64,000 bases of DNA from Ophiobolus disseminans (lineage: Eukaryota > Ascomycota > Dothideomycetes > Pleosporales > Phaeosphaeriaceae). Positions within the stretch are counted from its first letter, which is position 1; each line of letters starts with the position of its first letter. The notes under the pieces are model-generated. The model was given only the letters and a program-made list of their open reading frames with translations, searched no databases and was not told where the DNA came from. Shown one piece after another: positions 33,678-45,991 of this stretch. The stretch lies in assembly GCA_010093685.1 (NCBI GenBank), contig MU006225.1, positions 1,191,575 to 1,255,574 on the forward strand. The letters run 5' to 3'. Made by a program: the position numbers and the translations under genes.

Positions 33678-34122
33678 GCGCATCGCCCAAAGGACAAAAC
33701 GCAAAACGATTCTACGAACAGCAGAAAGCTATGCAGGAGCAAAAGATGTCTTTCTTACAGCTAGTATAGTTATAAAATGAACAAATATCACCCAAGCCTA
33801 CCCCCAACCTGCCTTTTCACAGCATCTCTGTCACTTAATCAATGACTTCAATGACCTCTCAACTCGGACATTGTGTCGCGTCGCAATTCCATCCAAATTC
33901 AATTGATATTTGATAAATTTCCCCTTTCAGACGTTGCTCTTCCCTAGTCGTGCTGACTGAGCTGAAGATGTGTAAAGGAGGCGTGGAGGATCTCACGACG
34001 CGCCGAACGAGCCTGCTGACTCGAACAAACCGAGGCAACTCAGTCGGCCCATCTCTTCCCCACCATCCCACCACACACCAGCCCACCGCAGCTATGACCC
34101 CGAATACCCTCCAAAATACACG
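33678..34122. other. Intergenic between mannitol dehydrogenase and acyl-CoA dehydrogenase
   Basis: Mannitol dehydrogenase 3' UTR and acyl-CoA dehydrogenase promoter. No gene is seen. Confidence 0.4.
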
Positions 34123-35513
34123 ATGGCTACTCCAAAGCCCCAGAAAGTCACGTCGCTTCCCTCCATAATGTCCCCGCAGAAGAAGGAGACGTTCGGCAAC
34201 CTCGGTCCGTGGGCTGAACCCTCTTGGTACAGCTCCCTCGCGTCGCCCTATTACAACGAGTCACATAAGCGATTGCGCAACACCCTACGGACATATATTG
34301 ATGAGAATGTCAAGCCATACATGTTGGAGTGGGAAGAAAAAGGTGAAGCACCGGCGGAAGAGCGCATGAAGTGGGCTCAGACAGGCTTCGCTTTCGCGGA
34401 TGTGCCTGAGCCATACAGACCGAAGGATATTCCGGGTCCTGCAGGCATACCTGTTGGTGAAATGGACGTATTCCATCTCATGGTCAGCACGGATGAAGGA
34501 AGTCGAATCGAAGGTGGTGTTGGGACTGCTCTAGCAGGTGGAAGCGTCATTGGCGCGCCGCCAATCGTACATCACGGCACTGAAGAGCAGAAGAAGAAGT
34601 GGCTCCCTGGATTGTTCAATTGGGAGACGAGCATTTGCTTGGGCATCACCGAGCCTAGTGGTGGTGTATGTATGCTTCTTGGACACTCGTATAGCGTTAA
34701 TCTCGTCTGCAGTCGGACGTCGCCAACATCCAAACCACCGCGAAGAAAACCCCCGATGGGAAACACTACATCGTAAACGGATACAAGAAATGGATCACCG
34801 GCTATCCCTGGGCCACACACATGACCACCGCCGTCCGCACCGGCGGCCCAGGCATGAGCGGCATATCCGTGCTCGTCATCCCCACCTCCTCCCCCGGCAT
34901 GTCCTCCCGCCGCATCCCCAACTCGGGCCAAAAAGGCGGCGGCGCAAGCTTCGTCGAGCTGGACAACGTCCAAGTGCCCGTGGAAAACCTCATCGGCGCC
35001 GAAAACGCCGGCTTCCGCATCATAATGACAAACTTCAACAAAGAGCGCTTCATCATGAGCGTCGGCTGCAACCGCAAAGCACGCACCTGCCTCTCCGAAT
35101 CCACTGCCTACGCATCCAAACGCCACACCTTCGGCAAACCCCTCATCTCCAATCAAATCATATCCCACAAGCTCGCTACCATAGGCCGCTACGTCGAGTC
35201 CCACTGGGCATGGCTTGAGCAACTCGCATACCACATCCAGTTCTCGCGGCTCGGATGGCAGGATCCTGAGATCGCGGGGCAGATTGCGCTGGCGAAGGTC
35301 CACGGGGGCAGGATACTCGAGATGGCGAACCGCGAGGCGCAGCAGATTTTTGGCGGCGCGGGGTATCAGAAGGGTGGGCCGGGCGCGATTGTAGAGCAGA
35401 TGAGCCGCGATTTGCGTATGATGGTTGTTGGGGGCGGGAGTGAGGAGATCATTGCGGATTTGGCGGTTAGGCAGGAGGTAGGGCTTGCGAGGCGGAGGGG
35501 GTGGAAGTTGTAG
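34123..35513 (+). CDS. Acyl-CoA dehydrogenase family flavoprotein
   Basis: FAD-dependent enzyme that introduces an alpha-beta double bond into acyl-CoA or a similar substrate. The start at 34123 (MATPKPQKV) has a second in-frame ATG at 34168. The N-terminal helical domain (RLRNTLRTYIDENVKPYMLE) is followed by the first signature, CLGITEPSGG; the intron at 34666-34712 falls directly after it and joins in phase to SDVANIQTTA. Then come HYIVNGYKKWITG (beta domain), PVENLIGAENAGF and NKERFIMSV. The C-terminal signature is QQIFGGAGYQKGG. No clear mitochondrial presequence or peroxisomal SKL-type end (ends GWKL) is visible, so location is open. About 447 residues. Confidence 0.9.
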
Positions 35514-36389
35514 GCTTCTAGGACCAAAGGAGTGTCGAGAGGTAGAGAGGTTGGTAAGGCTGTGTTGTAGGCTGACTGCACGAGGCATATCTGCTGAACT
35601 AGGTACGGTTGGTAGCGTAGCTTACCTGTGCGATTCCAACTCTCGCTTCCATTGGATTGGTCAATAAAACACGCACTTAGTTCTAGCTGATTTGTAGCTC
35701 AGCTTTGGTTTCTTTAGTCCTTCGCGAGGCCATGCCTCTCGGTAAGTCGTGAAAGGGAGAAAAAGGCCAACGTTAAATTTAACACTACATTCTACGTATG
35801 AAAACATTTCCTGTAACTATTACTAAAAATATGTGTACACAGATAGGATAGTGTATCTTTAATTCCAACTTTCACTGCCAAATGCATGCGTGCTCGCGGT
35901 CGGCTATGTTGGGTTAGCGCCTTGGCAGCCGTTGAAACTGCAAGTACGATGATAGAGAGAGACATGTCACAACGCTTTTGCTATCTGCCATCGCGCCATT
36001 TTAGCATCGAAGGTCCTGTGCTTATCAACCCCATCTAGTCCTCTCGTTTTAAGCGACCAATGCAGATAGCGAATGGCAACGATATTCACTGCGCGGCCGT
36101 TGATGGCATTGAATCTCCACGCTCCACAGGTCAGGCTGAGAGACACAGGACTACGGCAATGACGAGGCGGCGTCTGCTGTCTAGGCATCCTCGCCCTTTA
36201 TACCCTCAGCCTTGGACGTCTGAGCAATAACAAAACAGCCGCGAGAGAAAATGTTCCCAGTTCTTATTCCCTCTCCCTTCCCGCCATGGATCGGAGCAGC
36301 GATCATTTCCTAGCCTTCATGGCATACACAGTTCGAGCCCGGCGACTAATATAGCCTTCTCGTCTTTAGGCCTTATAGAGCACTCCAAG
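35514..36389. other. Intergenic, upstream of the NLR gene
   Basis: Between tandem plus-strand genes. A minus-strand frame (35967-36188) has no features. Nothing else recognised. Confidence 0.45.
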
Positions 36390-39300
36390 ATGGCAGAGCC
36401 TTTGTCCATCGTCTCCGGCATTGCCGGGATCGTCACGTTATCCGGTGCTGTCGTCGCCGCAGGGTATCGATACATCAACGCTGTAGCTTCAGCGCCAAAG
36501 GACGTTCGAGATGTTGTGCGCGAAGTTGCCGCGTTGAGCGCTCTTCTTTCCCAGCTTGTTGCTCAGTCGCTGCCTCCTAGTCCGTCTTCACGATATGTTT
36601 TTGACACACTGGTTCGCCAGAACGTCATTCAAGATTGCGAGGTAATTCTACGCAGTATACAGAAAAGTCTACAGGCTTGCACTCCTATAGATGAGCAGAC
36701 GCGCCAAAACGCTTTGAAAGCCCTGGCTTGGCCGTTGAAACAGAAAGACATTGCCAAAAACGGAGAGCGCATCAATCGCCTGTGCGCGATCTTGCGTACA
36801 GCACTCTCGATCGATAACACATCCACACTTGCACGGATAGAGAATCAACAAACCCAAGTCGTACTCAGCGTGCACGATTCGAACGAACGACAGATGTTGG
36901 CGTGGCTATCACCTATCAGCCCAATAGAGAAGCATGTTGCTGCCACAACCCTGGTGCAACCAGGAACTTGCGATTGGATCTTCCGTGAGCAAGCCTTCAA
37001 TCAATGGATGGATGAAGGAAAGTTTCTATGGGTTCATGGCGCAAGTGGTATAGGGAAGACCGTCCTGACGTGAGTACAAATACCCCAAACAATCGCAAAT
37101 TATGTTGACAACGAAGTGCCCGCATCACCAATCGACTTCTTGACTCGTTTCAGACCACTTCAAAACAGTATGCGGTGGCATACCATTACTGCGATTTCGC
37201 CAACCCACTCACCCTGGACCCTACACATATTCTTGGGTCACTCGTGAAACAAATAGCAGAGGATATGGATCACTTCCCCAATCAACTGCGCGAGATTTAC
37301 CACAAGCTATCTGGGAAAGCTCCTCAAATAGAAGAGCTCATGGTTTTGTTTCGGCAGCTTGTATCCGAGATATCCAGAGCAGCATACATCATTATCGATG
37401 GTGTAGATGAGTGTCTGGATCGGAAAACCCTACTGCTAGCCGTGCAAGGTCTGCGACAACCACTTTCAGGCTCTTCGGCTCCAAAGGTTATACTGTTTAG
37501 TCGACCTGAGTACGACATACGACAAGCTCTGCTCAATGAGCCGACGTTCGCAATCTTGCCGAGGCATATCGAAGACTCGCTGGAGACACATGTCCGTATT
37601 GAGATTGCAAAGATTCCAAGACTTCGCTATCTTACCCATTCAGGTCGAGAAGAGCTAACCAAAACGCTCATATTACGCGCTGATGGCATGTTCCGGTGGG
37701 TACAGTGTCAGCTTGACGTTCTAAAAACGATCAGAACACCCCACGCGTTACAAAAGGCACTGGTCACACTCCCCGACGGTCTCAATGAGACATATGATCG
37801 TATCTTAACTCAAATCCATGCAAGCGATCAAGTTTACGTTATCCGAGCCTTGAGGTGGTTAACCGGCACGCACCGTCCCTTAAGCGTCGAAGAGCTGGCG
37901 GAAGCAATCGCCATTGACCCATGCAAAACTCAACTAGACCTCGAAGAGCGCCTGATAGACCCGGAAGAAGTTCTTGATATCTGCGGGAGCTTGCTACGCA
38001 TCGAAGCAACTCGTATTGTTGTTCTCGCTCACTACTCGGTCAAGGAGTACCTGTTGTCTGATCACCTTGTGTCCCATTCGAAACTCGCTCTCTTCTCCAT
38101 GGTCGAGCAAATAAGCACTCAACACATCTCCACATGCCTGTTGACTTACATGTTCACGATTCAGTGGCGAATACAGCAACTCCGGAACGAGTATCTAGAT
38201 GAGAAGGAGTTTGCCCTCATCGAATATGCCAAACATGCCCCCGCCAAGGCTTATCTGGATTACGAAGCCGCGAAAGCCTGGTTCGAGGGATATCTTCTTT
38301 CGAACAGTTACCGGTACGAAGACTTAGCGACACTCATTAGTTACACAAAACCGCCAGCCCCATACGAAGGCAACTATCCCGATGCATGGAATGTGCAGAT
38401 GTGCATTCAGGTCTCTCTACTGTTCTATTGGAACACTATGATCCAGAGAGACCTCGCAGAAGAATCTCATCGCACGGAAAGCAGAGGTATTCTTGAAGCT
38501 CTCTTCATTACTCTGCAGCGTGAATGGTACGTGGAACAACGTTCCTACACTCTCAAATTAGGGTCGAATGAGCTTAAGATCCTTGCACTTCCTTTTAGAA
38601 CGCTTATGGTCCCAACAACAGTCTCAATGTTCTGTTTGCCAGATCAATCATGATTGAAGGCTGACATTGGAGTATTTTGCAGGGATGATCCAACCAATTT
38701 ACAGGATATTGTGACGCACTTTCGTGGAGCAGAGCTAGTAAGTCCACTCTGCACTGCTGCCTTCCGTGGTTTTTCGCACGTTGCACGGATCCTTCTGGAG
38801 AATGGGGCAAAGGTCAATGGTATACCTTCACCATATCACTTGGGTCCCCCATTGATCTTAGCTTTGAAGTACAATCATGGCGAAATCATCCAAGTCCTTT
38901 CGGATTTTCATGCGGACTTCGAAGTTCGCAGCCCTGCCCGAGTAATCACGACCCCGCTCCTTGCTTCGTTGATGGACGGTATAAACTGGAAAATTTTGAA
39001 GAAGTTGCTAGAAGAAGAGAAGCTTAACTGGAACTCGGTCGATCTACTGGGTCGTTCTGTCGTAAGCACCTTCTTCGTAATGCTTTCGTCGGCGAGGCTT
39101 ATCGATCGACAGCACTACTGGGTCAAACACGACACATTCATCAACCGCGATTTCAAACGAAACGCACCACCCATACAGTCGTCCAGCAAGCTCAGCTGCG
39201 AGTTCCACGACGCACAAGTGTTGTACGAGACCATATTGATGTTATTGAAAAGCATGCGAGGTCACCGCTCCATCTGCTATCACTTTGGGCGAAGCACGCT

Positions 39301-39712
39301 AGCTCAGTGCCTCAACAGCTGCGGGCCCGATTATCTTGAGTACTTCGCAGTCTTCGTTGAGCAAGGAATTGCGAGGAGGGATCCAGTTATGCTTCCCTAC
39401 CACTGCAAGGCATGCACTTGGACTTTCAACGGGTGGCTGCGAGGCAAGACCTTCCGGTGCATGAACTGCGTAAATACAGATCTTTGTACCGAATGCCATG
39501 CTATCTGGAAAAAGAGTGATGGAAAAATGCAGATGTGCGAAGGGCATAGCTTCTACGAGATACCGCGACCTTGCTGGTATACTTTTGAGCCGGGCATTGT
39601 CACAGAGGACGGGAAGACTTTGCCGGAGGTCATCGAGGTGCTTGAGAGACATTTCTCGGTTCTATTGGACGAGATTCAAGGACCTGAGAAGCCAGTGCCG
39701 TCATCTTCATGA
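36390..39712 (+). CDS. NLR-like STAND protein: N-terminal STAND domain, NACHT, ankyrin-like region, ZZ zinc finger
   Basis: A candidate intracellular receptor of about 1030 residues in three exons. The N-terminus (MAEPLSIVSGIAGIVTLSGA) matches the hydrophobic helical domain of fungal STAND proteins. The NACHT domain has Walker A GASGIGKTVLT, which the first intron (about 37070-37109) follows, and Walker B in AAYIIIDGVDEC; FSRPEYDIRQAL and RADGMFRWVQCQLDVL are typical NACHT landmarks. A winged-helix part (LRWLTGTHRPLSVEELAEAI, then AHYSVKEYLLS) follows. A 156-nt intron (38527-38682), with GTACGT donor, in-phase junction REW-DDPTNLQ and branch ctgac, removes the apparent stop at 38651 and leads to ankyrin-like repeats (AAFRGFSHVARILLENGAKV). 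Near 39400 lies a ZZ-type finger: CKAC, CMNC, CTEC and a terminal CEGHSFYEIP. The C-terminus is ordinary. Confidence 0.85.
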
Positions 39713-40405
39713 TCAATACGATCTAGTCTGGCTAACATCACCACGGCACCGGAAGTTTTTGTCGATTATTGCCACATCGTTAGCAAGTCTACAGGATATC
39801 ATGAGAACCTAGGGATCATAGCTTAAGCACTTGGACCACGCAGCAAACTCGGTAGCCTTCTGTTCAGTAAACTGCTGAGACAGCCATGCGAAGGAGTTTG
39901 AGCCTCAAAGTTAAATCCAGAACAGGGGAATCTCTCCAAAGCTTCGCAGTCAGCGATCCAAAGCGTTCTGGTCAACATCAATGCGCTAGAAGCTGCGACA
40001 GTGTCGATAGCTCGGTAAATATACGGTGGCGCACTGATTTGTGGGGTGCAAGGATCTCACTATTTCCCGAAACACTTCTGATACTGCACAACATTGTGCG
40101 ACACACGTCAACATTGAGATTTGAGATCTCCATCACTTCCGACCAGTAATACTCAAGCCAATCTGCTAAGTTACTCGCTTGCGTATGCGGAGCGTCGATT
40201 GCCATCTGGGCGTGGAGAACGCGATCTGGGCATCCACAAAGGCTGCTGCATCAGTGTTAATGCGAATAGTTCGCTTGAGGGAAGACTGGATCATCCAAAT
40301 GTTGGAGCTTTTGAACAACATGCCACCCACATGGAAGCTGCATGTGAACCATACTTTCATCGCTCATGATAATAGCCGCGAGATATAGCCCCAAGCAGCG
40401 GCACC
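39713..40405. other. Intergenic upstream of the 7TM gene
   Basis: No supported gene. Several short overlapping frames on both strands carry no domain features. Confidence 0.45.
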
Positions 40406-41621
40406 ATGGAGAGCAGACCACCCCCAAGCGCCCTCGCGCGCAACGACACGCAAGCGCCGTTACTCCTTGGAATCAACGGCGGCTTTCTCTTGTTATCCAT
40501 AATACTTCTATCGGCGCGACTCTCGTCACGCATGCGACCCATCTCAAACCTCAAAGCAGACGACTGGACCGTCCTTGGCGGAACCGTGAGCCCTGCCATC
40601 CCTACAGCCAGACTCCTTCAACTAACCACCAACAACCCAGGTTCTCGCCACCACAAACTTCTTCATTCAATGCGCCGCCTGCGCCCACGGCTTCGGTCGG
40701 CGCTCCGCCTTCGTCCCACGCGCAGACCGGCGCTCCGCCCTCCGCCTCCTCTTCACTATGCAAGTCGTGTGGTACTGGTCCATCACTTTAACCAAGCTCT
40801 CCGTCGCGCTGCTCCTACTCCGCCTCAAGCCAGGCCGGTACTGGAAACTCTTCCTGCACAGCACCATAGCCTTATTACTTCTGACCGTGTGCGTCCAAAC
40901 GTGTTTCCAATTCCTGCAATGCCGGCCCTTCGCTGTGTATTGGGATCCAAGATTACTACGGGGTGTAAAGTGCATCCCACGAGCTGTTATTAACGGGAAC
41001 ATCATTGCGAATTCGACAGTGCATGTTGCTACGGACCTGGTCTTTTCGTTCATGCCAATCACTTTTATATCGAAACTGCATCGGCCGCGTGGTGAGAAAA
41101 TATTTCTTTCCATACTCATGGGCTTGGGATTGTTTGCGTCGACGTTTGCAATTCTGCGCACCGCTGGGCTGGCAAATTTGTATGTCGAGAGGGATTTTTT
41201 GAAGATGAATGTTATGCCGACGCTTTGGGCGAGCTTGGAGCAGGAAGTTGCGCTTATTGCGGCTACGATTCCGACGCTGAAGAATTTCATGCAGAGGGTG
41301 TTGGTAAGGGTGGGGCAGTATTGCTATGAGGAGGAGAGCGAAATGAGGGTCAAGAGCAAGTTGATGCAGATGGGGTGGTTGGGCGTTGGGGATGTGGATG
41401 AGGGTGCTGTGAGGATGGGTAGGAAGCCGAGTAAGCCGGATATTGAGAGTGAGGTTTTGACGTTTGGGAGTCCGCGGGTGGGGAAGAGGAGGGATGAGTT
41501 TGGGGATTCGATTTTGGTGGTGGAGAAGGAGGTGGCGGTAGAAACAGTGGTAGGTGGAAAGGGGAGGGATGTTGGGTTGGAGAGGATTGGAGCGGGGAGG
41601 GGGAAGGAGTATGGTGTTTAG
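40406..41621 (+). CDS. SAT4/PTH11-type seven-transmembrane (fungal rhodopsin-domain) protein
   Basis: Integral membrane protein of the large fungal family that includes the PTH11 receptor of Magnaporthe and SAT4-type membrane proteins. The ATG at 40406 opens MESRPPPSALARNDTQ, followed by TM1 (LLLGINGGFLLLSIILLSAR) and RPISNLKADDWTVLGGT; the family hallmark xxDDW is present. A 55-nt intron (40586-40640) joins to VLATTNFFIQCAACAHGFG. Later come MQVVWYWSITLTKLSVALLL, FQFLQCRPFAVYWDP, TDLVFSFMPITFI and LWASLEQEVALIAATIPTL, all typical of the family. The cytoplasmic tail is Gly/Arg/Glu-rich. It lacks the CFEM domain that some members carry. The ligand is unknown. Confidence 0.88.
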
Positions 41622-41637
41622 ACAGTTCTTCTGTGAA

Positions 41638-44096
41638 TTATGCTGCACCTCCTCCCGAGCCTTCGTAGTCCTCATCAGAATCCTCAAACTCAAATGGAAT
41701 CCCCAATTGATCCCTTAATACCTTCTGTGGGAATAGAGCAGAGATGAAGAAGAAGGTTGATTGTTCTATAGAGTAGACAAGCAAGATTATACACAAGAGT
41801 ACGCGTAAGCATATGATGTGGAAAGAGTGGTTGTGGAAGCCATAGAAGGTACTGGAATGTACCGTGCTCATGTAAGCTCATGTATCGGACCGATAGGGGA
41901 TCACGATGTACCGATGAGGTTGAGCTGCTAGGTCTGACACCTTCCCCACCATGTCCCCAGCCCCCGCTTCCACCATCACCTGAAGCACCTCCGCCGCGTC
42001 TCTCACCACCTTACTCGTAACCTCATCTGTCTTCTTGATCTTCATGAAACCTGCCAGGCGTCTAGTATTTGTCGCACTCGCGAAGATGTATCCAACAACA
42101 AACGGCAATTGATTTTCATCTTCAATGTAATCAGGCCCATACATCTGGACGAGCTGATCGCAGCAAGTATCCTTGATACCGCACAAAAGACGCCAACAGA
42201 ACCGGTGGAAAGTGAGGTAGTCGAATGAAAGTTCTATGATTTCGGCCTGAAGACCTGCGCGCAAGATGCTTACGAGTTGCGTAATCGTGACTTTCTTTGT
42301 CGGCGCTTTGACTAATCTAGGAACTAGATCTGAGTCTTTGACGAGTGTGGTTGTATTACCTTGTTTATCCATTTTTTACTGCCACTCGCTTTGCTCTACG
42401 ATGCTTTGCACATCCTCGGCGCGAAGATCGAAGCGCGGATTCGCTTCACAGTAGCGCTCCTTGAATGTTTGCATCACGGGTGCGAGTTCCCTGAGGGAAC
42501 GCGGGCCACGACTAGACTTTACGAGACCCTTCTTCTTGCGGCCCTTGTCCTTGGCCGCGAAGTTTACCGCTGACCCCCCGAGGGCAATTAGAAACCGCTT
42601 GACGTAGTCTTCCGGCTGCGATGGCGGGCTACCCACGAAGAAGTCTTCGTAACCACGGATCGCAAACGCGAGCTCCATGTCGGACCATTTTTGAGGCAGA
42701 AGCTTCGCCTTGCGGACGGCGTTGTAGAAGTGACCACAGTACATGACCGAACCCCATGCGTTGACAAAAGCTATGGCGGTGGATTGCAGCTGAATCTGGA
42801 TGTAGTACTTCCATAGGCCGCACAGCCACGGGTGTTGGCGAAAGAAGTAGTAAGGGCCCGGGAGATTCTTGCGCTTCAGCTGTCGTGCTGCTGCTCGATG
42901 TGGATCGCTTATGATCCAGTGCATGATCTCATCTGAGAACGCAGTCATGAACTCATCGTTTTTTCCCGGCCAATTGTCGATGCGAAGGTCCTTGTGGAAG
43001 TCAAGAGTGCTTTTGATGTTGTTCCTAGTAAAATCCGCGACATTTGCAAGTTCGCGGAAAGATCGATCGACCTCGTCACGCAGCCTATTATGGATGTCCA
43101 GGTACAATTGAACTGCGAGGCATAGCCAAAGGCTGACCTTCTTCGTTTCGAACACCGTTCGAAGTCCGCGTGTCATCTCGTCTTCGGCTGGCGACCGCTT
43201 CGAGCCCATGGTCAGGACCTGGAACTCAGGCAACACTTCCATGAGTAAAATCTTGTCTTCGTGGAATTTCTATCGTGGTGTTTTCTTTGAGCGGTTACTG
43301 GCTGCGTCACGAATTCCAAAGTGACCTTTACGTATCTCGGGTAGATATCCAGGCTCTACAACGTCCAGGAATGAAGACACGAATAAAAACGGTATCCAAA
43401 GAATGGCGTCAGCAGTCTCGTACATCTTGAAGTTCATCTCATCTCCGGGTCTGTCCTTGAAGGACTCTGTCGTGTTTGCAGCAGCGCACTGAGCTTGATA
43501 AAACATGGCCAGCATCCTATCTGTGCCACCGCGTCTCGCAAAGAGATCTTTGTATTCTTGTTCCAGTGAACGAGCAAGATCGACAGCCGTATTCGTTGTG
43601 ATAGAAGCAACTACGAGATCATACATGCCCTGCTTGTAACCTTCCCATGTCCGTTCCACTTCAGTGCGGAGCTTGTCCAGATCGGAGAGGAGAAGATGAA
43701 AGGCCAGGAAGTCTTCCTGTAAGCCATCTGGTCGCTCGGCTTGGTAGTGAATAAAGATGTCGTGAGAAGCAGTAGGCGCAGCAATTGAACCGTTCTGGAA
43801 CGCTCCAGACGGTTCTTCAACCTCGAGATGGGCGAACATCGTCTGTATGTCGTCACTCGCGTGTTGAGATTGCACGATCGAGAAGAGCGCCGAACTTGAC
43901 AGGAACTTGAACAGGCGGATCGCCTTTGCCGACAACATATTCAGCCAACAGTGTGAAGTCCTTTATTGGAACCGTGTACGTGACTCGCCCAGTAGGCGCA
44001 ATAGGAGTCGACGGGTTCTGCTTGGCTTTCCCTTTCTTGTTCTTGCCTTGCTGTTCTGACACGAATCCGAGTTACTTTGCTGTAGTCGTAAGCCAT
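41638..44096 (-). pseudogene. Decayed DUF6604-type gene with stops and a frameshift
   Basis: The readable segments, in order, look like a fungal protein of the DUF6604 class (from memory of its features): RVTYTVPIKDFTLLAEYVVG, then LLDRAISTRE; ASDDIQTMFAHLEVEE through NRSKKTPR; KFHEDKILLMEVLPEFQVLT, TKKVSLWLCLAVQLYLDIHN; and MDKQGNTTTLVKDSDLVPRL. They are broken by a one-base frameshift near 43860, an in-frame TAG at 43270-43272 and an in-frame TAA at 42376-42378. Translation resumes in the same frame after each stop. The usual N-terminal segment is missing or shifted; MAYDYSKVTRI (ATG at 44096) fits only in a different frame. A last exon (VLRDQLGIPFEFEDSDEDYE) may end at 41638. The TAA could be spliced out by a weak 63-nt intron, so decay rests mainly on the TAG and frameshift. 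Confidence 0.65.
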
Positions 44097-44868
44097 GCCG
44101 CGACGTTGCTGTTTATTCATCAGCACAAGCTAAACAACGATGTGTTGTCATGTCGCATACTCTGTATCGTTCTTGTACTGTTGGTATGTACTGACTAAGT
44201 TCTTGGGCAACATTACGTATGAGCACCAAGGGAACCGGTGATACACGCTGGCCGTACTTCAAGGTTGATCTGCAGAGTAAGAAAATAGAGATGGGGTGGG
44301 GACAAATAGACTCAGTGGGAAGGTGCGATTGGCCGAGGGAGCTAAAGCTTAGTGTTCCAATCACAAGGGGGAGTCCCACATTTACTGACCGCATGAGACT
44401 AGCCGATTGCACTTTAGCTCACACTTCTCCGGCCAGAAACCGGGACTTCATGGAGGACATTTCTCAGACTATCCTTCGCCCGTTCGCCATCAAGCATATC
44501 CGCTAGTTGATAGAAGCTTGTGAGGTTCAATGCTAGCAATGGCACATAGCCGCAGGTTTAACCTCGCGATCTGAACACGGTAGGCATCATGTTGCATTTG
44601 ACGAATGATACGTGCAGCTCTCCGCCACCCCCTCCTAGCCTAACCGAGTGGTACGGCTATTTATTGATACCGTGCATCGAACGCATACACGGTCTGCAGG
44701 ATTAGTCACCTTGGTGGCTCTCTCGTATCATCTCACCGCTGGTTTTTCGGAAGGGGTGGCAGCACTCAATTGCATACACAAGGTATTTAAGTGATTGAAC
44801 ATCGACTTTAATACTGGTCTGTTCTTATCGTTTATCTGAGGACTGCAACTGATATCTTGTGAACCAAC
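44097..44868. promoter_or_regulatory. Intergenic with probable esterase promoter
   Basis: Divergent spacing between the decayed gene and the esterase gene. A TATA-like string (tatttaa near 44786) lies about 80 bases before the esterase ATG. No gene is supported. Confidence 0.4.
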
Positions 44869-45835
44869 ATGACGAACACTTCGTTGGCCGGCGCGTGGTC
44901 TTTCTACCCTCTCATCACGTCATTCCCACCAACGGTCCTTCCCAATATCGCGTACTGGAATGTCACAAACGGCACGTGGGAGTATCAAATTCAGGTATCC
45001 TGGCCGCTGAATTGGACGTCTACAAATGCTCTGAGTACCGTCGAGACACTGTATGTCTTCCATCTCTATTCGTCGAATTCCCATAAAAGGATACTAAGCA
45101 AGCAGATACGTTCTCGACGGCAATGCGCAAGCCCAAGCCGCGACAGAATCGTTCCGCCGCATACGCCCAAACGACCCCATCCATCCCGACACGATCATTG
45201 TTAGTATAGGATACCCGCACCTGCCCGTGGACTCTCCCTACTCGGATGGCAGATATCGCGACTACCAAATTCCCGTTTGCGAGACATGCCCCACTCCCGA
45301 GCTACCCGGCGTTCCTTCCGGCGGCGAAGCCTTCCTCACTTTCCTCGACACCACTCTTCGGCCCTGGGTGCACGACTACTTCCCCAATGCAAAGTTCAAC
45401 CGCGATGCTCTTTACGGCCACTCTTTTAGCGGCCTCTTCACTATCTGGACGCTCATATCACACCCACATCTTTTCGACGTCTATCTCAGCGCCTCGCCAT
45501 TCTTAATCTGGAACAATGAGTATATTTTCGACCATCTCGAGCCCGTATTGAGTCCATCACGCAACAAAACCATGAAGCCGGCGTTACAGCTCACTTATGG
45601 CGGCTTTGAGCAGTTTCCGGAGAAGCGCAGGACGGAGACACAAGCGGCGTACGAGGAAAGGAGGGCTTTATTGTCGTCATTGAAAATGCAGGATCTTTGC
45701 CATAAATTGTACGGGAAATTAAAGGATAGTCGGATGTTGCGACATGTGGAGATTAGGGAGTATCCGTTCAGCTATCATCCAGCGGTGGGTGGGAATGCTA
45801 TCGCTGACGGCTTGGACTATTTCCTGGATTGGTAA
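44869..45835 (+). CDS. Putative alpha/beta-hydrolase esterase (esterase-D / IroE-like)
   Basis: Carboxylic-ester hydrolase fold of the esterase-D family, which includes siderophore esterases. Exon 1 (44869-45050) encodes MTNTSLAGAWSFYPLITSFP; a 55-nt intron (45051-45105) joins in phase to LYVLDGNAQAQAATESFRRI, the family's conserved YVLDGN. IVSIGYP, the nucleophile elbow ALYGHSFSGLF (Ser in GHSFSG) and LSASPFLIWNNE follow; a C-terminal His in YPFSYHPAVGGN could complete the triad. No convincing signal peptide, so it is likely intracellular, like fungal siderophore esterases. Its place next to a methyltransferase and acyltransferases could instead mean a role in small-molecule metabolism. Substrate is unassigned. 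Confidence 0.82.
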
Positions 45836-45991
45836 GGTGAGAACTGTTGGGATTTGACGTCTTGCGAATTGTGATAAATATTCCGGTCTATCTTTGGTGT
45901 AGATCAAGCAGCTACATTGCGGATAAGAAACGATGCGAGGATAGTCAGGCTCCATTATCAAAATCTACATCCACCACAACCTCTGTACGAT

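Noticed and set aside
34572..35588. A 338-codon minus-strand frame opposite the acyl-CoA dehydrogenase
   Set aside because: It is antisense to a clear ACAD exon and its translation is low-complexity Gly/Ala/Val/His with no domain.
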